This document shows, piece by piece, positions 1 through 9,400 of a stretch of 64,000 bases of DNA (positions within the stretch are counted from its first letter, which is position 1; each line of letters opens with the position of its first letter). The notes beneath the pieces are model-generated. The model made no database searches. It was not told the DNA's origin and saw nothing but the letters and a program-made list of their open reading frames with translations. A program made the position numbers and the translations under genes. This DNA comes from Pseudomonas veronii. Lineage in GTDB: Bacteria; Pseudomonadota; Gammaproteobacteria; Pseudomonadales; Pseudomonadaceae. Location: the NCBI RefSeq assembly GCF_001439695.1, contig NZ_JYLL01000002.1:347574-411573 (forward strand), written 5' to 3'.

Positions 1-837
1 GGCGTATTCGATAAAGCGCTTCAACGCCGCGAGGCGCGCCGGGCGGCCGATCAGGCGGCAGTGCAGGCCGATGGAAAGCATCTTCGGCGCGTCGGCGCCT
101 TCGGCGTAGAGCACGTCGAAAGCGTCTTTGAGGTACTCGAAAAAGTCATCGCCCTTGTTGAAGCCTTGCACCTGGGTGAAGCGCATGTCGTTGGTGTCCA
201 GGGTGTAAGGGATCACCAGGTGCGGCTTGCCGGTGGGGTTGTTGGGTTCCCAGTAGGGCAGGTCGTCGTCGTAGGTGTCGCAGTCGTAGAGGAAGCCGCC
301 TTCCTCCATCACCAGGCGCCGCGTATTCGGACCGGTGCGGCCGGTGTACCAGCCCAGCGGGCGTTCGCCGGTCAGTTCGGTGAGGATGCGGATGGCTTCG
401 AGCATATGCTCGCGCTCCTGGGCCTCGTCCATGTACTGGTAGTCGATCCAGCGGTAGCCGTGGCTGCAGATTTCATGGCCGGCGGCGACCATCGCGCGGA
501 TCACGTCCGGGTGGCGCTGGGCGGCCATGGCCACGGCGAAGACGGTCAGCGGGATATCGAATGCTTTAAACAATTTGAGGATGCGCCACACGCCGGCACG
601 GCTGCCGTATTCGTACAGCGACTCCATGCTCATGTTGCGCTCGCCTTGCAGCGGCTGGGCCGAGACCATTTCGGAAAGGAAGGCTTCGGACTCTTTGTCA
701 CCGTGCAAGATATTGCGCTCGCCGCCTTCTTCGTAGTTGAGTACAAAAGACAACGCAATGCGTGCCTTGCCCGGCCAGTGGGGGTGAGGAGGGTTACTGC
801 CGTAACCGATCAGGTCGCGTGGGTAGTCAGCGCTCAC
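1..837 (-). CDS. puuE: Allantoinase PuuE, polysaccharide-deacetylase type (3' end outside window)
   Basis: Hydrolyses allantoin to allantoate in cytoplasmic purine catabolism. The reverse strand reads from a GTG at 835-837 (SADYPRDLIGYGSNPPHPHW), typical of the start of the metal-independent PuuE family. It continues with a polysaccharide-deacetylase-like core (ALSFVLNYEEGGE near residue 32, HEICSHGYRWIDYQ in the middle, LHCRLIGRPAR near the visible end). About 279 codons lie inside the window; the family is about 305-310 residues, so only the last 25-30 are missing. AAGGAAG about 8 bases upstream supports the GTG start. The gene is divergent from hiuH, which acts two steps earlier in the same pathway. 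Identification is by family recall from the translated sequence. Confidence 0.93.
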   Translation of the reverse strand, partial: MSADYPRDLIGYGSNPPHPHWPGKARIALSFVLNYEEGGERNILHGDKESEAFLSEMVSAQPLQGERNMSMESLYEYGSRAGVWRILKLFKAFDIPLTVFAVAMAAQRHPDVIRAMVAAGHEICSHGYRWIDYQYMDEAQEREHMLEAIRILTELTGERPLGWYTGRTGPNTRRLVMEEGGFLYDCDTYDDDLPYWEPNNPTGKPHLVIPYTLDTNDMRFTQVQGFNKGDDFFEYLKDAFDVLYAEGADAPKMLSIGLHCRLIGRPARLAALKRFIEYA

Positions 838-921
838 TGCAGTCTTCCTTCTTGTGCGTGGTAGCGGTGGGTGTGGCGGCCGGGCAGTGAAAAGACTGAG
901 TGGCGTCACAGCGATGAGTGA

Positions 922-931
922 TTGTATACAA
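922..931. promoter_or_regulatory. Operator-like palindrome TTGTATACAA, puuE side
   Basis: Perfect 10-base palindrome TTGTATACAA, 85 bases upstream of the puuE start codon. The same word recurs upstream of the purine permease (13828-13837), and a one-base variant sits on the hiuH side. Short symmetrical sites of this kind are typical of GntR-family repressors. The regulator is not in the window, so the assignment is inference from recurrence and context. Confidence 0.6.
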
Positions 932-1116
932 CTTATTCGCCACTTTGTAAGCCCGGATTTCTGCATTTTTTCCGCAACGCTCACCTTCAAGGGTGTAGCA
1001 AGAAACTTGCCTGACTGGTCAGCTAATGGACAAAAGGTCGTTTAAAAGCAAGGATGACTCATGAATCGGCCGGTCGCGCCAGGCCAGTGGAAGGATCGCA
1101 AGGTTTGTGATTTTTA

Positions 1117-1126
1117 TTGTGTACAA
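1117..1126. promoter_or_regulatory. Operator-like palindrome TTGTGTACAA, hiuH side
   Basis: TTGTGTACAA differs from the perfect palindrome at 922-931 by one central base and lies about 100 bases upstream of the hiuH start. With the other two copies it suggests a shared regulator for ureide and purine genes. Confidence 0.55.
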
Positions 1127-1226
1127 TTTTTTTGAAAAGTGTCTTAATCGACCCGCGCCAGCTTTTTCGCTGCCCTGAAAAAGTGCGGCACTCATTTCTA
1201 CTGACCTCGGGAGGCGCGTACACGCC

Positions 1227-1580
1227 ATGGGACGTTTGACCACACACGTTTTGGACGCCGCTCACGGCTGTCCCGGCAGCAGCATCACGGTTGAGCTGTA
1301 CCGCGTCGACGGCGCGCAACTGGAACTGGTCGCCACTGCCGTCACCAACAGCGACGGCCGCTGCGACGCACCGTTGCTGCAAGGCGACGCCTACCGCAGC
1401 GGTGTGTACCAACTGCAATTCAGCGCCGGCGACTATTACCGGGCGCGCGGCGTGCAATTGCCGGAGCCGGCGTTCCTCGACGTGGTGGTGCTGCGCTTCG
1501 GCATCAGCGCCGAACAGGAGCACTACCATGTGCCGCTGTTGATTTCGCCTTATAGCTATTCCACCTATCGCGGTAGCTGA
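1227..1580 (+). CDS. hiuH: 5-hydroxyisourate hydrolase (transthyretin-like)
   Basis: Converts 5-hydroxyisourate, the product of urate oxidation, to OHCU. The 117-residue protein opens with MGRLTTHVLDAAHGCPGSSI, the classical LTTHVLD/G-P start of the family that contributes a catalytic histidine. It ends in the hallmark YRGS tetrapeptide (SPYSYSTYRGS). Length matches bacterial HIUases of about 110-120 residues. The start is supported by GGGAGG a little upstream. It is divergent from puuE, and both promoters carry the TTGT-n-TACAA dyad. No signal peptide is visible, so it is probably cytoplasmic. Confidence 0.95.
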   Translation: MGRLTTHVLDAAHGCPGSSITVELYRVDGAQLELVATAVTNSDGRCDAPLLQGDAYRSGVYQLQFSAGDYYRARGVQLPEPAFLDVVVLRFGISAEQEHYHVPLLISPYSYSTYRGS

Positions 1581-1709
1581 GCATCATCCCCTCGACGCTC
1601 TTCGTTGGTTTTTTTGCCCGCCCACACTGCGGGCTAATGAGATGGTCACCCCCAACACCCTGTGAGGGCTACGCTTTCACGGGGTGTTTTGTTTTCGGAG
1701 GCCATCATC

Positions 1710-1835
1710 ATGAGCGAGTCAACACTGATCGGTACCGATCTCGGCAAACACACTTTCCACCTGCATGGCCAGGATAAGTCGGGCCGCGAGGTCTTTCGCA
1801 GAAAATGCTCACACCAAAACTCTGCCTACTTGTAA
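1710..1835 (+). pseudogene. IS110-family transposase remnant (N-terminus only)
   Basis: A 41-codon frame starting MSESTLIGTDLGKHTFHLHG matches the N-terminus of IS110-family DEDD transposases (IGxDLGKxxFHxHxxDxxG, with the first catalytic Asp). It runs through a GREVFRRK segment and then hits TAA. The rest of the roughly 300-340-residue transposase is absent. GGAG precedes the start, and the preceding bases, including a C/G-rich segment at about 1645-1690, probably belong to the element's left flank. It marks the left edge of the accessory block between hiuH and lysE. Confidence 0.75.
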
Positions 1836-2102
1836 CGGTTCGCGCTTGAAAAATATGCGACTCGCATTCATCGACTTTCTGACACGCTAAGTACATCAGT
1901 GCTGCTTTGTGGCAATTGCACCAGGGAGTAGTTTCCAGTGTGATCGCCATGAAATATTTTGCATGACTAAGCTCTCATCTTTGGGAAATGTCCTATTTAC
2001 TCTCGATTTTTATGTGTGCAGCCTTTGGCGCATCGTTTGAGCGTCTGCCCGCCGACGCAAGAACCTCGACCGGACTGATCCGCGATAATTAATCGAGGGA
2101 AT
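1836..2102. other. Gene-free stretch between IS remnant and T6SS module
   Basis: About 270 bases of lower GC than the flanks. No continuation of the transposase and no recognisable VgrG coding sequence could be read in any frame. One 34-codon frame ending at about 2092 has no clear family. GAGGGA just before 2103 serves the next gene. A vgrG would normally be expected here. Confidence 0.5.
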
Positions 2103-2864
2103 ATGGACATGACGATGCCCACTCAATGGCAAGAACAGATCGAACATGTCTGCGCCCACATTGGCATAAGCCAGATTGACTTACTGCTCGACCAAGCAGG
2201 ATGGAGCCACCGTGCTGTGCCTGCCTTGGAGATGCTAACGCCAAAAGTCCCCTGGTTCTCGTTGTTCACCGGCACGTCAGAGCAAAACCTGTTGGATCAG
2301 GCCCCTCTGTTGATGCGTCTGGACTTGACGCAGTGGCGACATAAGGCCTGGCTGGAACAGTTGGTGGAGCATGCCACCGATGGCCGCCTAATGGTGGTGA
2401 TCTCGTCATTGCCCTTCGAAGTTTTGAGTAAAGTCCTGCAAGGGTTTTCGCAATTGGCTTGGGGTGGACAAACCGGTTTGTTACGGTATTACGATTCACG
2501 CATCTTTCCCCTGCTGATGTCCTCGATCCTCACCGATCAGCAGCGCGCCGAGTTTCTGCAAGCCGCTGCTTATTGGGGCTGGCTTGATCGGGATAACCAG
2601 CCGCAGTGGTTACAAGGCACGAGGCTCACCCATCAAAGCAATATCCAGGTCAGTCCCTTCGTGGAAATGAACGATCAACAATTTGACCTGCTTGGTTGTA
2701 TCAGCGATGCACAGCAACTGTTAAATGGCAAAAACTTTGATTTCCTGGATGAGAGCCGAGAGCGGCGTTTCGCGCTAATTCACTCACTTGTTGTGCAAGC
2801 GGGTCAGGAAAATTATTTCGGCGATTTGACCGAGTATGTGAAACAGAACTTAAGCAGAACCTAG
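2103..2864 (+). CDS. DUF4123 protein, T6SS effector adaptor (Tap/TEC type)
   Basis: The 253-residue protein has the DUF4123 pattern: an early PWFSLFTGTSEQNLLDQAP block, then VVISSLPFEVLSKVLQG, then the hallmark LLRYYDSRIFPLLMSSI near residue 130. In this family the protein is a cytoplasmic chaperone that loads an effector onto its VgrG spike. The start is ATG at 2103, preceded by GAGGGA. Downstream on the same strand are a DUF3304 lipoprotein and a DUF2235 lipase, the expected cargo. Unusually, no vgrG lies upstream, only an IS110 remnant. The family is clear from sequence; loading of the downstream Tle1-like protein is inferred from gene order. Confidence 0.85.
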   Translation: MDMTMPTQWQEQIEHVCAHIGISQIDLLLDQAGWSHRAVPALEMLTPKVPWFSLFTGTSEQNLLDQAPLLMRLDLTQWRHKAWLEQLVEHATDGRLMVVISSLPFEVLSKVLQGFSQLAWGGQTGLLRYYDSRIFPLLMSSILTDQQRAEFLQAAAYWGWLDRDNQPQWLQGTRLTHQSNIQVSPFVEMNDQQFDLLGCISDAQQLLNGKNFDFLDESRERRFALIHSLVVQAGQENYFGDLTEYVKQNLSRT

Positions 2865-2966
2865 GTGCCTGGATAGCCACTTTGCGCTGGGACAAGAGTG
2901 TATTGCATGCACAAGTGATTTGAATGGTTTGCGCGGTCTAGGTAATCAGCAAGGAAGTTGCTAGCG

Positions 2967-3482
2967 ATGCAGTCGATAATAAAAAAAACAACACAAAAAG
3001 TCGCGTTTTACTTGTTGGGATTCGCGTTATCTGGGTGTTCTTCAGCGAACAATGAAATGGCAGGGGGAAACCTGCAAGCCATCAACCATACCATGCATGG
3101 TATTAACTGGATGTCGGTCAATGGTTACCGAGCGGACGGTGGTGGTGGAAGCTCGTGTTGCATCATCATGCCCGTCAAATGGCGTCCTGGCTTAAAGGCC
3201 CAGATTGAATGGGAGGTCGATCCTGAGCCGTCTGCAAAAATGCCCTCTGTAACATCAGATGAGTTCAGAGAGGTTTATGCCAAACATGCAGCCAACTATC
3301 AGCGCCACAGCACCACCGTGGATATTCCAGAGTGGCCTGGAACGGAGCGATGCGGCCTGAAGGTACACTTTTTGGTTTGTAACCAGATCAAGGTTACGAG
3401 CTCATGTTGGGCATTTAACTCAGAGCATTACCCGATTAAAGAGCCCTCGCAAATGAAGGAGCCGGCCGTATGTCCGAAGTGA
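2967..3482 (+). CDS. DUF3304 lipoprotein, probable Tle1 immunity protein
   Basis: 171 residues from ATG 2967, chosen because AAGGAAG at 2951-2957 is correctly spaced for it and not for a TTG at 2958. A lipoprotein signal peptide is visible: KK residues, a hydrophobic VAFYLLGFALSG and a lipobox with Cys (LSGCSS). The mature part has the DUF3304 motifs SVNGYRADGGGGSSCC and KWRPGLKAQIEWEVD. DUF3304 lipoproteins commonly accompany DUF2235 phospholipase effectors, where periplasmic lipoproteins act as immunity proteins. It overlaps the effector start by 13 bases, suggesting co-translation. The family call is good; the immunity role is inferred. Confidence 0.8.
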   Translation: MQSIIKKTTQKVAFYLLGFALSGCSSANNEMAGGNLQAINHTMHGINWMSVNGYRADGGGGSSCCIIMPVKWRPGLKAQIEWEVDPEPSAKMPSVTSDEFREVYAKHAANYQRHSTTVDIPEWPGTERCGLKVHFLVCNQIKVTSSCWAFNSEHYPIKEPSQMKEPAVCPK

Positions 3483-5815
3483 ACAATAATTCAAAAGACA
3501 AAGCTTGGGGACCGCCAGTTTTTCCTGCTGCAGGGCGTTTCCCGACGAAAACATCGGATGTGACAGATAACTACAATAAGCAAATTGCTGAGCAAAATCG
3601 GCTTCAACAAAAACGTGACGATCAAGGGCGTCGCACACAGCGTTTTACCTGTTGTCATAGCCTGCATATCAGTCTGTTTTTCGATGGCACCAACAATAAC
3701 GAAAAGAGCGACACCCAGAATGGTCATCCCACTAATATCGCCAAGCTGTTTCATGCCTCACTACGAGGTAAAGACGCGATGGGGCAGGGTTATTTTTCGT
3801 ATTACATGCCCGGTGTCGGCACGCCATTCCCCGAAGTTGGCGAACTGGATTACAGCGATAGCGGGCTGCAATATGCCACTGGGGGGGAAGACCGGATCAA
3901 CTGGGCCTTGGTACAGGTGGCCAGCGCGTTATCTTATGCTCTGAACAATAAAAGCGGAATTGATGACATTGTCGCCAAGACCAAGGTCGAGGCCATGAGC
4001 ACCTGGAAGGCACCGCTGATGAGTGCTCTGGGTGAAGGCAATCGCCGCCGAATCATGAAAGAGCTGCTGGCCCCTTTATACGCTCGCAAGGACGAGGCCC
4101 AGCCTAAAGTGCTGGCGGTCAAACTGTACGTGTACGGTTTCTCTCGGGGAGCGGCAGAGGCTCGCACTTTTGTTACCTGGTTGAGTCAGTTGTTCGACAC
4201 CCCAGAAGGGGATGAACTGCCAAAACAGGAACTGTTGGGCTTGCCTGTCAGCGTCGAGTTTCTTGGCGTGCTGGACACGGTGGCCTCGGTGGGTATCGCC
4301 CATGTAGCCCCATTCTTTGCTGGGCATATGGACTGGGCCGATAACACCCAGTTGCTACCGGATGCGCAGCGGTTCCCGGAACTGGTCAAGTGTTGTCGGC
4401 ATTTTGTCGCGGGCTTCGAGCAACGCTCATGCTTTCCGTTGGATTCGATTCGTAACGAAAACGGCCAGTATCCGGCCAATACCTACGAAGTGGTGTACCC
4501 CGGTGTGCATTCGGATGTGGGCGGCGGCTACCCGAAAAATGACCAGGGCAAAGCTCGTGAAGGTACTCATGAGCTGGTGTCGCAGATTGTCTTGCACGAC
4601 TTGTATGCCGCTGCTTTTGCAGCGGGTGCCCCTCTGCAAGTGCCAGAAGAGGTACTGCCGGACACGTTTAATACTAGCTCGGAGAGGTTGTGGAGAAAAA
4701 TGGGGCCTGGGACTTCCTCAGAGTTTGTGGTCAGTCAGCAACTGATTGAGCGCTTCAACGCCTGGCTCCTCAAAACCCTACCAGGTGTTGCGGCTGACGA
4801 ATCCGTCGAGGACTCGGCCTATAAGCCGCTGCGTTTGAACACCACCGTAGAAGACACCCTGGCCGATCAACTGGGCTGGATCACCGGTTGGCGTATTGGT
4901 CGTTACGTCAATGATCCTCAAGGTAATAACGACAGCTATAAGCGCCAGCCTTTTTTCACCCAAGCCAAAGAGGCGACGCCCTATCAGGAAACTACTGAGC
5001 GCGAACAGTATAAAAAAGACCAGGCTGATGCCGTGAAAATGCGGCGGGATAACCCTCAGTATCCCGGCCCACGAATCTATGAACCGCAGATTGATCAGAC
5101 CCAACTCAGCCAAGCTGCCGAGGAATTCAAGTCTGACTACACCGGCCAGAAGCGTGAGCAATCCAGTTGGCAAGGCACGGTGACCGACGTGGTGTTACGC
5201 GATGCGATCTATTTACTTAACGAGAATGACGAGTCCAAGGACCATGACGCCCTCAAGACGGCAGGTGATCTGCGCAGTAAGCAACTGTTCCGTGATGCTC
5301 AAGGCACGTCCGGTGCAGACCCTGAGATGGCCCTACTGGTGGCGTTGTTCGATGACCAGATACACGACTCGCGGGCCTGGTTCATGCACGACAAGTTGAA
5401 GTCGAGGGAGTTGTGGGCCGGTTATTTCTTTTACCGCATGACCTATTTCGGCAATGACAATAGCCGTGATCTGTCCCCAGTCGTAGTGGCCGGTCGCATA
5501 TTGGGCGTGGCGATGATTGCCGGGGCTACGGTGTATGGCATCAAGCGCCGTGGTGTATTAGGTGGTGTTGGCGGACTGGCGGCGGGCATTGGGGCGGCGA
5601 CCATCGGCTACCAGGTGATCGATAAGGCCACTGGCCTAGTGGTACCGTTCTTGCCAGGCGCGGAACAACTCCTGCAACCAAGCAGCCATGTGGGTCAGAT
5701 CGCGTCGGAGCAAAAGCATCAGATTGAACTGGATGACTTTGCCCGACGCATGGAACGAACCACAGCCATGTTGCGCAAGACGGGCAGCTTGTTCGAACCG
5801 GATAGTGTCGTTTAA
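3470..5815 (+). CDS. DUF2235 (Tle1-like) phospholipase effector
   Basis: 781 residues with the DUF2235 alpha/beta-hydrolase core of Tle1 T6SS lipases. Visible motifs are SLFFDGTNNN (about residue 68), the GxSxG nucleophile elbow GFSRGA (about 223), GVLDTVAS (about 267) with a likely catalytic Asp, and HSDVGGGY (about 347). The C-terminus holds a Gly/Ala-rich hydrophobic stretch (about 675-725) that may insert in membrane. The start ATG 3470 has AAGGAG upstream. No classical signal peptide is seen, as expected for T6SS export. Tle1 proteins degrade membrane phospholipids of rival cells. The module lacks a vgrG, so delivery must use a VgrG encoded elsewhere or be lost. Confidence 0.87.
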   Translation: MSEVNNNSKDKAWGPPVFPAAGRFPTKTSDVTDNYNKQIAEQNRLQQKRDDQGRRTQRFTCCHSLHISLFFDGTNNNEKSDTQNGHPTNIAKLFHASLRGKDAMGQGYFSYYMPGVGTPFPEVGELDYSDSGLQYATGGEDRINWALVQVASALSYALNNKSGIDDIVAKTKVEAMSTWKAPLMSALGEGNRRRIMKELLAPLYARKDEAQPKVLAVKLYVYGFSRGAAEARTFVTWLSQLFDTPEGDELPKQELLGLPVSVEFLGVLDTVASVGIAHVAPFFAGHMDWADNTQLLPDAQRFPELVKCCRHFVAGFEQRSCFPLDSIRNENGQYPANTYEVVYPGVHSDVGGGYPKNDQGKAREGTHELVSQIVLHDLYAAAFAAGAPLQVPEEVLPDTFNTSSERLWRKMGPGTSSEFVVSQQLIERFNAWLLKTLPGVAADESVEDSAYKPLRLNTTVEDTLADQLGWITGWRIGRYVNDPQGNNDSYKRQPFFTQAKEATPYQETTEREQYKKDQADAVKMRRDNPQYPGPRIYEPQIDQTQLSQAAEEFKSDYTGQKREQSSWQGTVTDVVLRDAIYLLNENDESKDHDALKTAGDLRSKQLFRDAQGTSGADPEMALLVALFDDQIHDSRAWFMHDKLKSRELWAGYFFYRMTYFGNDNSRDLSPVVVAGRILGVAMIAGATVYGIKRRGVLGGVGGLAAGIGAATIGYQVIDKATGLVVPFLPGAEQLLQPSSHVGQIASEQKHQIELDDFARRMERTTAMLRKTGSLFEPDSVV

Positions 5816-5843
5816 GACGCGAAAAATAAATCATTCTGGTCGA

Positions 5844-6273
5844 TTACCCTACAAACCTCAGTTCCAACTTCAACTGATGGCTTTGATAATCGAGCTGCAC
5901 CTTCTCGCTTCCCACCCCATTCAGCCCGCAACTGTTCTCGGCTGCCCAACCAATTGGCCAGAGCAGTTGAGGGTGTTCCAACAGATGCTGATTGATCAAA
6001 TGGCAGACGCTGTCGGCCTTGGGCGGCAAACCTTCAGGGCTGTGTAGCTGTTCAAGCAAAATGCGGATCGCATTGTCATCAGCGACTTCCTGCTGTCGAT
6101 CTGCGAGCAGTTGCCAGATATATGGACGTCGGCTCGATAACCACTGCGCAATGTTCTGCGATGGGAGCAATATCGGAGGGGATGTTCAAGCGCTGACATA
6201 TCGCGAGGAACTCGGTGACTTCAATAACCGTAGGGAATTCGAACTCTCTTGGCTGACGCTTTGTCTGGACCAC
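5844..6273 (-). pseudogene. Frameshifted conserved hypothetical gene
   Basis: Two overlapping reverse-strand frames read as one protein broken by a frameshift near 6170-6180. The first (GTG 6273) begins MVQTKRQPREFEFPTVIEVT and runs to RLNIPSDI. The second continues QNIAQWLSSRRPYIWQLLAD and ends ELRFVG at 5846. Joined, they would make about 143 residues, acidic and helical, with no signal peptide. I do not recognise the family. No good ribosome binding site precedes the GTG, and an in-frame TAA lies two codons upstream. It points against the flanking toxins. A TTG-started 108-codon downstream frame could in principle be translated alone. Confidence 0.5.
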
Positions 6274-6403
6274 CCGTTAATCAGTATTGCAAAAATGGGG
6301 GTGGCCATAGATTTTTATGCCGCTTGCGCATGCAACTATCTAGCGCCTTTTGCCCTGCGGCGCTGCCTAGGCTGGGTGTTTTCCTCATGCAGAAGAAAAC
6401 CCC

Positions 6404-9400
6404 ATGACCTCGTCCCCCGATCACGCGAGTGCTTCACCCGACACCGTTAATGCCGACGACCCGGACCTTGCCGCCCAAGTACAAGCGCAGGCGATTCGCG
6501 AGCAACTGATACGGCGGATCAACGCCTACACGCACCCCAGTCGCCTGATCAATCGAATTGCGCTTGCCGACGCGCGTTGCGTCGCCGCGACACGCGCACT
6601 GGCGCGGCTGATAGGCCGTTCGCCGAAAGTCTTGACGGTCATCCGCGCCGAGCTGCGCAAAGCGTTCGAAATGGACCCGGACCACCTCTTGTTCAGCGAG
6701 CCCAAGCCGCCCACCGCGCCGCGCAAAGTCGAGAGCCTGACCGAGCGGGCGTTGGCGTTGCTGGTCATGCCGACGGTGGTGATCAACGTCAATCAATTCA
6801 CCGCCCTGAGTGTCAAAGACGCGCCGGAACGGCACTTGCCGTATACGCCGCTGGAAGCCCTGCGCCGCGTCGTCGCGCTGCAGCTGTTCGAGCGGCTCGC
6901 CCATGCGGTGAGCGCCTACTGGGACTGCCTGGCGCAGGGCACCTGGCTCACACGCCGGGAACGCTGGGTTGAGTTGCACACGGAGCTGTTTGCGGACCGG
7001 GTCTTTTTGGCGTGGCAACTGGACGAGCTATCGCGTGCGGGATTCGCCATGGTTCAGGCCCTGATCGATGCGCCCAGCGCTGAGGAGCGCCGACGTGCGG
7101 GCGGGGCTTGGGCTACGCTGCGCGTCGGCCAGTTGCTATGGCCGGGGGCATCGGCGGTCGCGATCCCAGGGGCACTGCATCTGTATCGCGAGGGCGACCC
7201 CAGCGATGCGCCGCACGTGGTTTACCTGCCGGGTGGGGGCCGCAACTTCTACGAGTACCCGTCCTTCGCCGCCCTGCAGGACGGCCTGCTGGCGCTGGAC
7301 CGGTCGCGGTTCCACGCACTCTGGCAGTGCCTGCCGTTAAGTCGGCGCGATAACGTGTACCGCCCCGCTGCCTTGTCTGCGACGAGCGCCTTTATGCGCG
7401 GCCTGCCGCTGATGGCCGATGCGCTGGCGCTGGGTGCCGAGGCCTTGCTGAGTGGGCAATGGAGCAACGAGTTGGCGTGTGCGGCGAAGATGAATGACGG
7501 CTACGTGTTTTCCGAAGGGCGGCCTCGACTGCCGGATGCCGCACCGTTTCTGGCCGCGGTCGAAGGGGCGAGGCAGCAATGGGTCGGCGGCGCTCGGCTT
7601 GGCGTGATCGGCGCGCAATTACTCAAGTGGGACCGGCAACGCCGAGGCGCAGAAATCATCTTCGCCAGCACGGCCTCCGGCCTGGCCCTGCACACGGCAC
7701 AGCGTCAGGTCGCACGCTACGAAGATGCGCTGCTCGCGCTGTTGGTCCCGGCTGATCCCAGCGCGGATACCCTGGCGTACCGGGTCATTGCGTCGCTGAT
7801 GAGCCAAATTGACGTGCATATCCAAGCGTTGAATACGTTGATGCAAGATGCCGGGCAACGGCTGCTGGAGTTGGCTTTTTGGGCTGAACGTCCGGGGGGA
7901 GCGGGTACGCCCAGGCGCGTGTCGTTGTTTATGCAGGCCCAAACCGCGGCCCTGCGTTGCGAGGTGGAGTTGCAACACCGCCTCAAGCTGATCAGTACGG
8001 CGCATCGCGACCTGATGATCGAGGTGGTCGACCAACCGTTGGCCAGCCGCCGCCCGGGCAGTCTTGCCCAAGTGCTGTCGATCGCGGTGGGCAGCGCGCC
8101 GGACGCTTTCTACCCGCTCCATAACGTGTGGGTGGTGACCACGGCTGCGGCGCTAGAGCGCTCGTCGCGCCAACTGCCGGTGGTGCTTTACGCTTTCGGC
8201 GTGGAGGGTGGGATCAAGGCGTTTGCCGGGCTGGACGCGTTGACCCGCAGCCTCAAGGCAAGCCTGAACAGCCCAGACGACTCGGTGTTGTGGCGCTGCG
8301 TCGAGCACGATAAACGCGCCGACCTGCGCGCCCATGCCGCCGCGCAAACACTCGGCGTGCGCTACGTTGAAATCAACGGCAAGCCCGCGCTGGCTGCGCT
8401 CAAGAAACTGCTGGGGAGCTACGACCGCTTACACCGCAGCAGCGAGGACATCACGCGGGTGTTCAGCGAAGTGACGGATGCCGACCTGAGCCGCGCGCTG
8501 CTGATGGTCGATCTGGACGCGCAGTTGAAGATCCCGCCCAATAATGCCCTGAGCCAGGCGCTGGCCAATATTGAGCTGCTGCGCACGGCGGCGTCTGAGG
8601 CGAAAACCCTGCCCGCCTGGCTCGCGCACGCACCACGGGCCCAGCGTCAACACTTCAAGCGCTTGCTGCGCTTGTACCTGGGCAACGCGTTGGCCTTCAA
8701 AAGCCGGCTGGAGCAATGCCTGCCTGATCTGAACACCTTTGCCCGGCGCACCTTGATCGCCCGTTTGCGCGAGGACGGTTTTTTTCCGCAGTTGGATATC
8801 GACCAAGCGTTGATTGAGATGCCCGATGATGTCCACGGCGCTTTCTGTGGCTGGACCAGTGGCTGCGCCGTGGGCGATCGCCGCATCGTGCTGACCCCGA
8901 CCGCGACGCGCACCTCCTTCAGCCTGCTGCAACTGGCGCTGCATAACCTGGACCCGCTGGCACCCTGGACGCAGTGGCGATTCGATCACGCGCGTTATCT
9001 GCAACCCGAATGGAAACAGCGCCTCAATGCCGCTTACTTGATCGACCTGGTGTCTTCGCTGGACATCGGTGGCCGCTACGATGCCCTGATCCACCAAGTT
9101 TATTATCCCCGTCGTGAAACCGACCGTGTGCTCAGCAACGGACGTATCCCTGGGTTATTGAATCGCGCCTTGCAAGCGGGCGCTGCATATCACCTGTTCG
9201 ATGCGGTGCAACGGGGGCTGACGGCAACGGCACAAAGCCTGTTCAAGACGGCGATGGCGGCACGCACGCCGCAGGACCTGTCGAGCAGTCAGCCCGCGCT
9301 GCAACTGTATGTGGTCCATCTGGTCGGCCACACCCTGCAGCATGATCGCTATGTCGCAGGGATCGTCGCGGTACATGACCCGCGTACCGACCTGTGCGTG

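Larger units (their letters stand above)
838..1226. other. Divergent puuE/hiuH intergenic region
   Basis: A 389-base gene-free stretch between two divergent purine-catabolic genes. It is AT-rich in the middle and carries two copies of a 10-base palindrome (922-931 and 1117-1126), one nearer each gene. I see no convincing coding sequence; the short frames here lack ribosome binding sites and known motifs. The hiuH side ends in GGGAGG about 13 bases before its ATG. Confidence 0.6.

Noticed and set aside
1610..1640. Possible terminator after hiuH (GCCCGC/GCGGGC)
   Set aside because: The T-run precedes the stem on the plus strand and gives an A-run after it on the minus strand, so it cannot terminate either.
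1990..2092. 34-codon frame before the DUF4123 gene as a vgrG remnant
   Set aside because: No similarity to a VgrG C-terminus that I can defend, and no upstream continuation.
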